A DNA stretch of 64,000 bases from a cf. Phormidesmis sp. LEGE 11477 (GTDB lineage: Bacteria; Cyanobacteriota; Cyanobacteriia; Phormidesmidales; Phormidesmidaceae), in the NCBI RefSeq assembly GCF_015207105.1, contig NZ_JADEXO010000001.1, forward strand, positions 62,001 through 126,000, given 5' to 3'. How positions within the stretch are numbered: the first letter of the stretch is position 1; every line of letters begins with the position of its first letter. The position numbers and the translations under genes are program-made. A model generated the notes under the pieces. The model was not told where the DNA came from and did not search any database. It saw only the letters and a list, made by a program, of their open reading frames with translations. Below, piece by piece: positions 62,538 through 64,000 of the stretch.

Positions 62538-64000
62538 TCATACGAAAGTAGCTTCTTCTTTTTTCCTGCGCTTCTTAGAGCCTTTTCCTTCTGCTTCCGG
62601 CGGTCTTAATAGCGCTGCCTGCCGCTCTTTCTCCTGCTTTTCTAGGGCAGGAATCTTCATGACAATGCCCGCTGCCAGCCAGTAGTAGACCGCGACCGGA
62701 TCGACATCTAGAGGATAGTAATAAGGCGAATAGCTGATAAAGAAGATGAACACCCACATCGACGCCGCATAGCTTCGCAAGTTTTTATCTTTGGTCTGGC
62801 GATATACACGAAACGTCACTACCGTCATCGTGGTATACACCGCTAGCGCTGCCAGCAATCCTAACGGCCCTAGCTCATACACTAGCTTTGGGTGGTAAGT
62901 CTCAATCAGTGTTGTCTTACCAAAGGTTCTCGCCGAATTAGTGGCCCGGCCTACGCCAGCCCCAAAAATGCCTTCTTGCTCTCTTGAAACATGGCGAAAT
63001 TGCTCAACCATGAACTGCTGAGGCGGAGACGCACTCCAGCGAGAAATTAAACTATCCACTCGCTCGTTGACTATCTCAGGGTTGTTGGCAATCAGATAAA
63101 ACACTATTAACCCTAGCGGCATCATGATTGGCACAAACCGCCTGAAATTTGCCAACTGCCCTGTCATCACTACCAGTAAGGCGATTGAGAAAGGCACTAG
63201 TACCAGCGCAATCCGCTGGCCTGAGAGAAACGCCATGATAATTACAGCGACTAGCGAAGCCAGTCCAACAATCCGCCAGATAAAAGATTTATCGCTAAAT
63301 GAGGTACCAAAGCTAAAAAACGTCCCAGAGATCAAGAACCAACCCCACTGCCACGGTGCTACAAACGTTCCCGGTAGACGAATCTGTCCCATAGAAGGGG
63401 CGTACAGCAAAGATCCGCCTACAAAACAACGCGCTTCTAAAGAGGCACGAAATAGCTCCTCGCCTTCACCAACCGTCCCAGGACAAACGCCCGTTAGGAG
63501 CAGACCATATTGAACCAGTCCTAGGCTGCAAGCGACCAGTACCAGCACAGCCTGTAGCCGCAGCAGTTTTTCTAGATCTTCTCGGGTACGGATCAGATAA
63601 TAGATACAGGCTACTAGCGGAACATAGCCGAATAAGACTTTCCCTCCCCAGATCGCCATTACTAGCGGTAGCCTGCCATCGACTTGGCCAATCTGATCAG
63701 GTAGATTAGTGACTAGCGCCGTGATACAGGCCATAGCTACAAAAGCGATGAGCGGAGGCTTCAATGCCTTTGGCAAGATAATTGGCAGCTTGTTTTTCTT
63801 GCAGAACTGATAGACGCCGATCAGAGCAGGAATATAGAAAACATCTTTAGCAATTTGCAATAGACTGTTGCCGCCTAAGGCATAGGTTACGGTTCCAGCA
63901 AACGGCATGTAGATGATGAAGGCATAGAGCGCCAACCGTTGATACTTGAACGATAGAATCAGGCATATTAGCCCACCGCTAGCGGCTATGCCTAGCTTAG
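62538..64000 (-). CDS. Wzy/O-antigen-ligase-like membrane protein, 5' end beyond the window
   Basis: At least ten membrane helices with a large loop between the later ones. The motif GIFGAGVGRATNSARTFGKT followed by HPKLVYELGPLGLLAAL is typical of the O-antigen ligase/polymerase (Wzy_C) family, which joins repeat units on the outer face of the membrane. The C-terminus is a basic tail. An in-frame TTG at 63935 is not the real start: the frame stays open to the last base, with another membrane helix (GIAASGGLICLILSF), so the gene is truncated by the window edge. Confidence 0.8.
   Translation of the reverse strand, partial: KLGIAASGGLICLILSFKYQRLALYAFIIYMPFAGTVTYALGGNSLLQIAKDVFYIPALIGVYQFCKKNKLPIILPKALKPPLIAFVAMACITALVTNLPDQIGQVDGRLPLVMAIWGGKVLFGYVPLVACIYYLIRTREDLEKLLRLQAVLVLVACSLGLVQYGLLLTGVCPGTVGEGEELFRASLEARCFVGGSLLYAPSMGQIRLPGTFVAPWQWGWFLISGTFFSFGTSFSDKSFIWRIVGLASLVAVIIMAFLSGQRIALVLVPFSIALLVVMTGQLANFRRFVPIMMPLGLIVFYLIANNPEIVNERVDSLISRWSASPPQQFMVEQFRHVSREQEGIFGAGVGRATNSARTFGKTTLIETYHPKLVYELGPLGLLAALAVYTTMTVVTFRVYRQTKDKNLRSYAASMWVFIFFISYSPYYYPLDVDPVAVYYWLAAGIVMKIPALEKQEKERQAALLRPPEAEGKGSKKRRKKEEATFV

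Overview
The window reads as an ordinary stretch of cyanobacterial chromosome with roughly balanced base composition. The cyanobacterial call rests on many copies of the HIP1 palindrome GCGATCGC and its core, an ndhB gene for the photosynthetic NDH-1 complex, a DUF1825 gene, a TopA that ends in several C-terminal repeats plus a lysine-rich tail instead of zinc fingers, and a type I secretion ABC exporter with an N-terminal cyclic-nucleotide-binding-like domain. A Leptolyngbya-like lineage would fit, but the genus cannot be fixed from these bases. I saw no rRNA, tRNA, CRISPR array, insertion sequence or prophage.

Layout. 1-5 kb: a small membrane protein, then a membrane-anchored P-loop NTPase with TPR repeats whose reading frame is broken by a 10-base deletion, divergent from a DUF433/PIN-like toxin-antitoxin pair. 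5-13.7 kb: a peptide-type ABC permease, an RND efflux pair (adaptor plus pump), trpB, an RNase D-like exonuclease and a GrpB-family protein. 13.7-17.7 kb: two divergent lipoproteins, one with a single copy and one with two copies of the same domain, then a HAD phosphatase and a metallophosphoesterase. 17.7-28.6 kb: a glycosyltransferase remnant, two glycosyltransferases, the second permease and the binding protein of a peptide ABC importer, a GIY-YIG protein, an EamA transporter, uraD, a methyltransferase-like protein and a secreted CAP-RTX protein. 29-36 kb: topA, ndhB, a PAS-LuxR regulator, a 3-methyladenine DNA glycosylase and two tiny membrane proteins. 36.4-42.3 kb: a type I secretion cluster of HlyD-like adaptor, ABC exporter and parvulin-like protein; the CAP-RTX protein 8 kb away is a plausible cargo. 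42.5-53 kb: yidD, PhoH-like NTPase, dynamin-like GTPase, acetyltransferase, queG, lepB, two-HhH protein, TM2 protein, J-domain/TPR protein, DUF1825 protein and a class A penicillin-binding protein. 53.5-58.8 kb: a tightly overlapping tyrS-pyrF-acidic secreted protein operon, an isochorismatase-fold protein lacking its catalytic cysteine, a DUF6671-like gene split by a one-base frameshift, and a family 4 uracil-DNA glycosylase. 59-64 kb: an exopolysaccharide cluster (two GT4, one GT2, a Wzy/O-antigen-ligase-like protein) running off the right edge.

The least expected features are two interrupted genes whose ancestral frames can be rebuilt from the DNA, a secretion ABC protein whose C39 peptidase domain has lost its catalytic residues, a divergent lipoprotein pair with repeat-rich intergenic DNA, and at least ten loci where a 12-18 base unit is duplicated in tandem. 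I did not find a clearly new multi-gene system. The best candidates for one are the NTPase-TPR plus toxin-antitoxin neighbourhood at the left end and the secretion cluster with its own parvulin-like partner.
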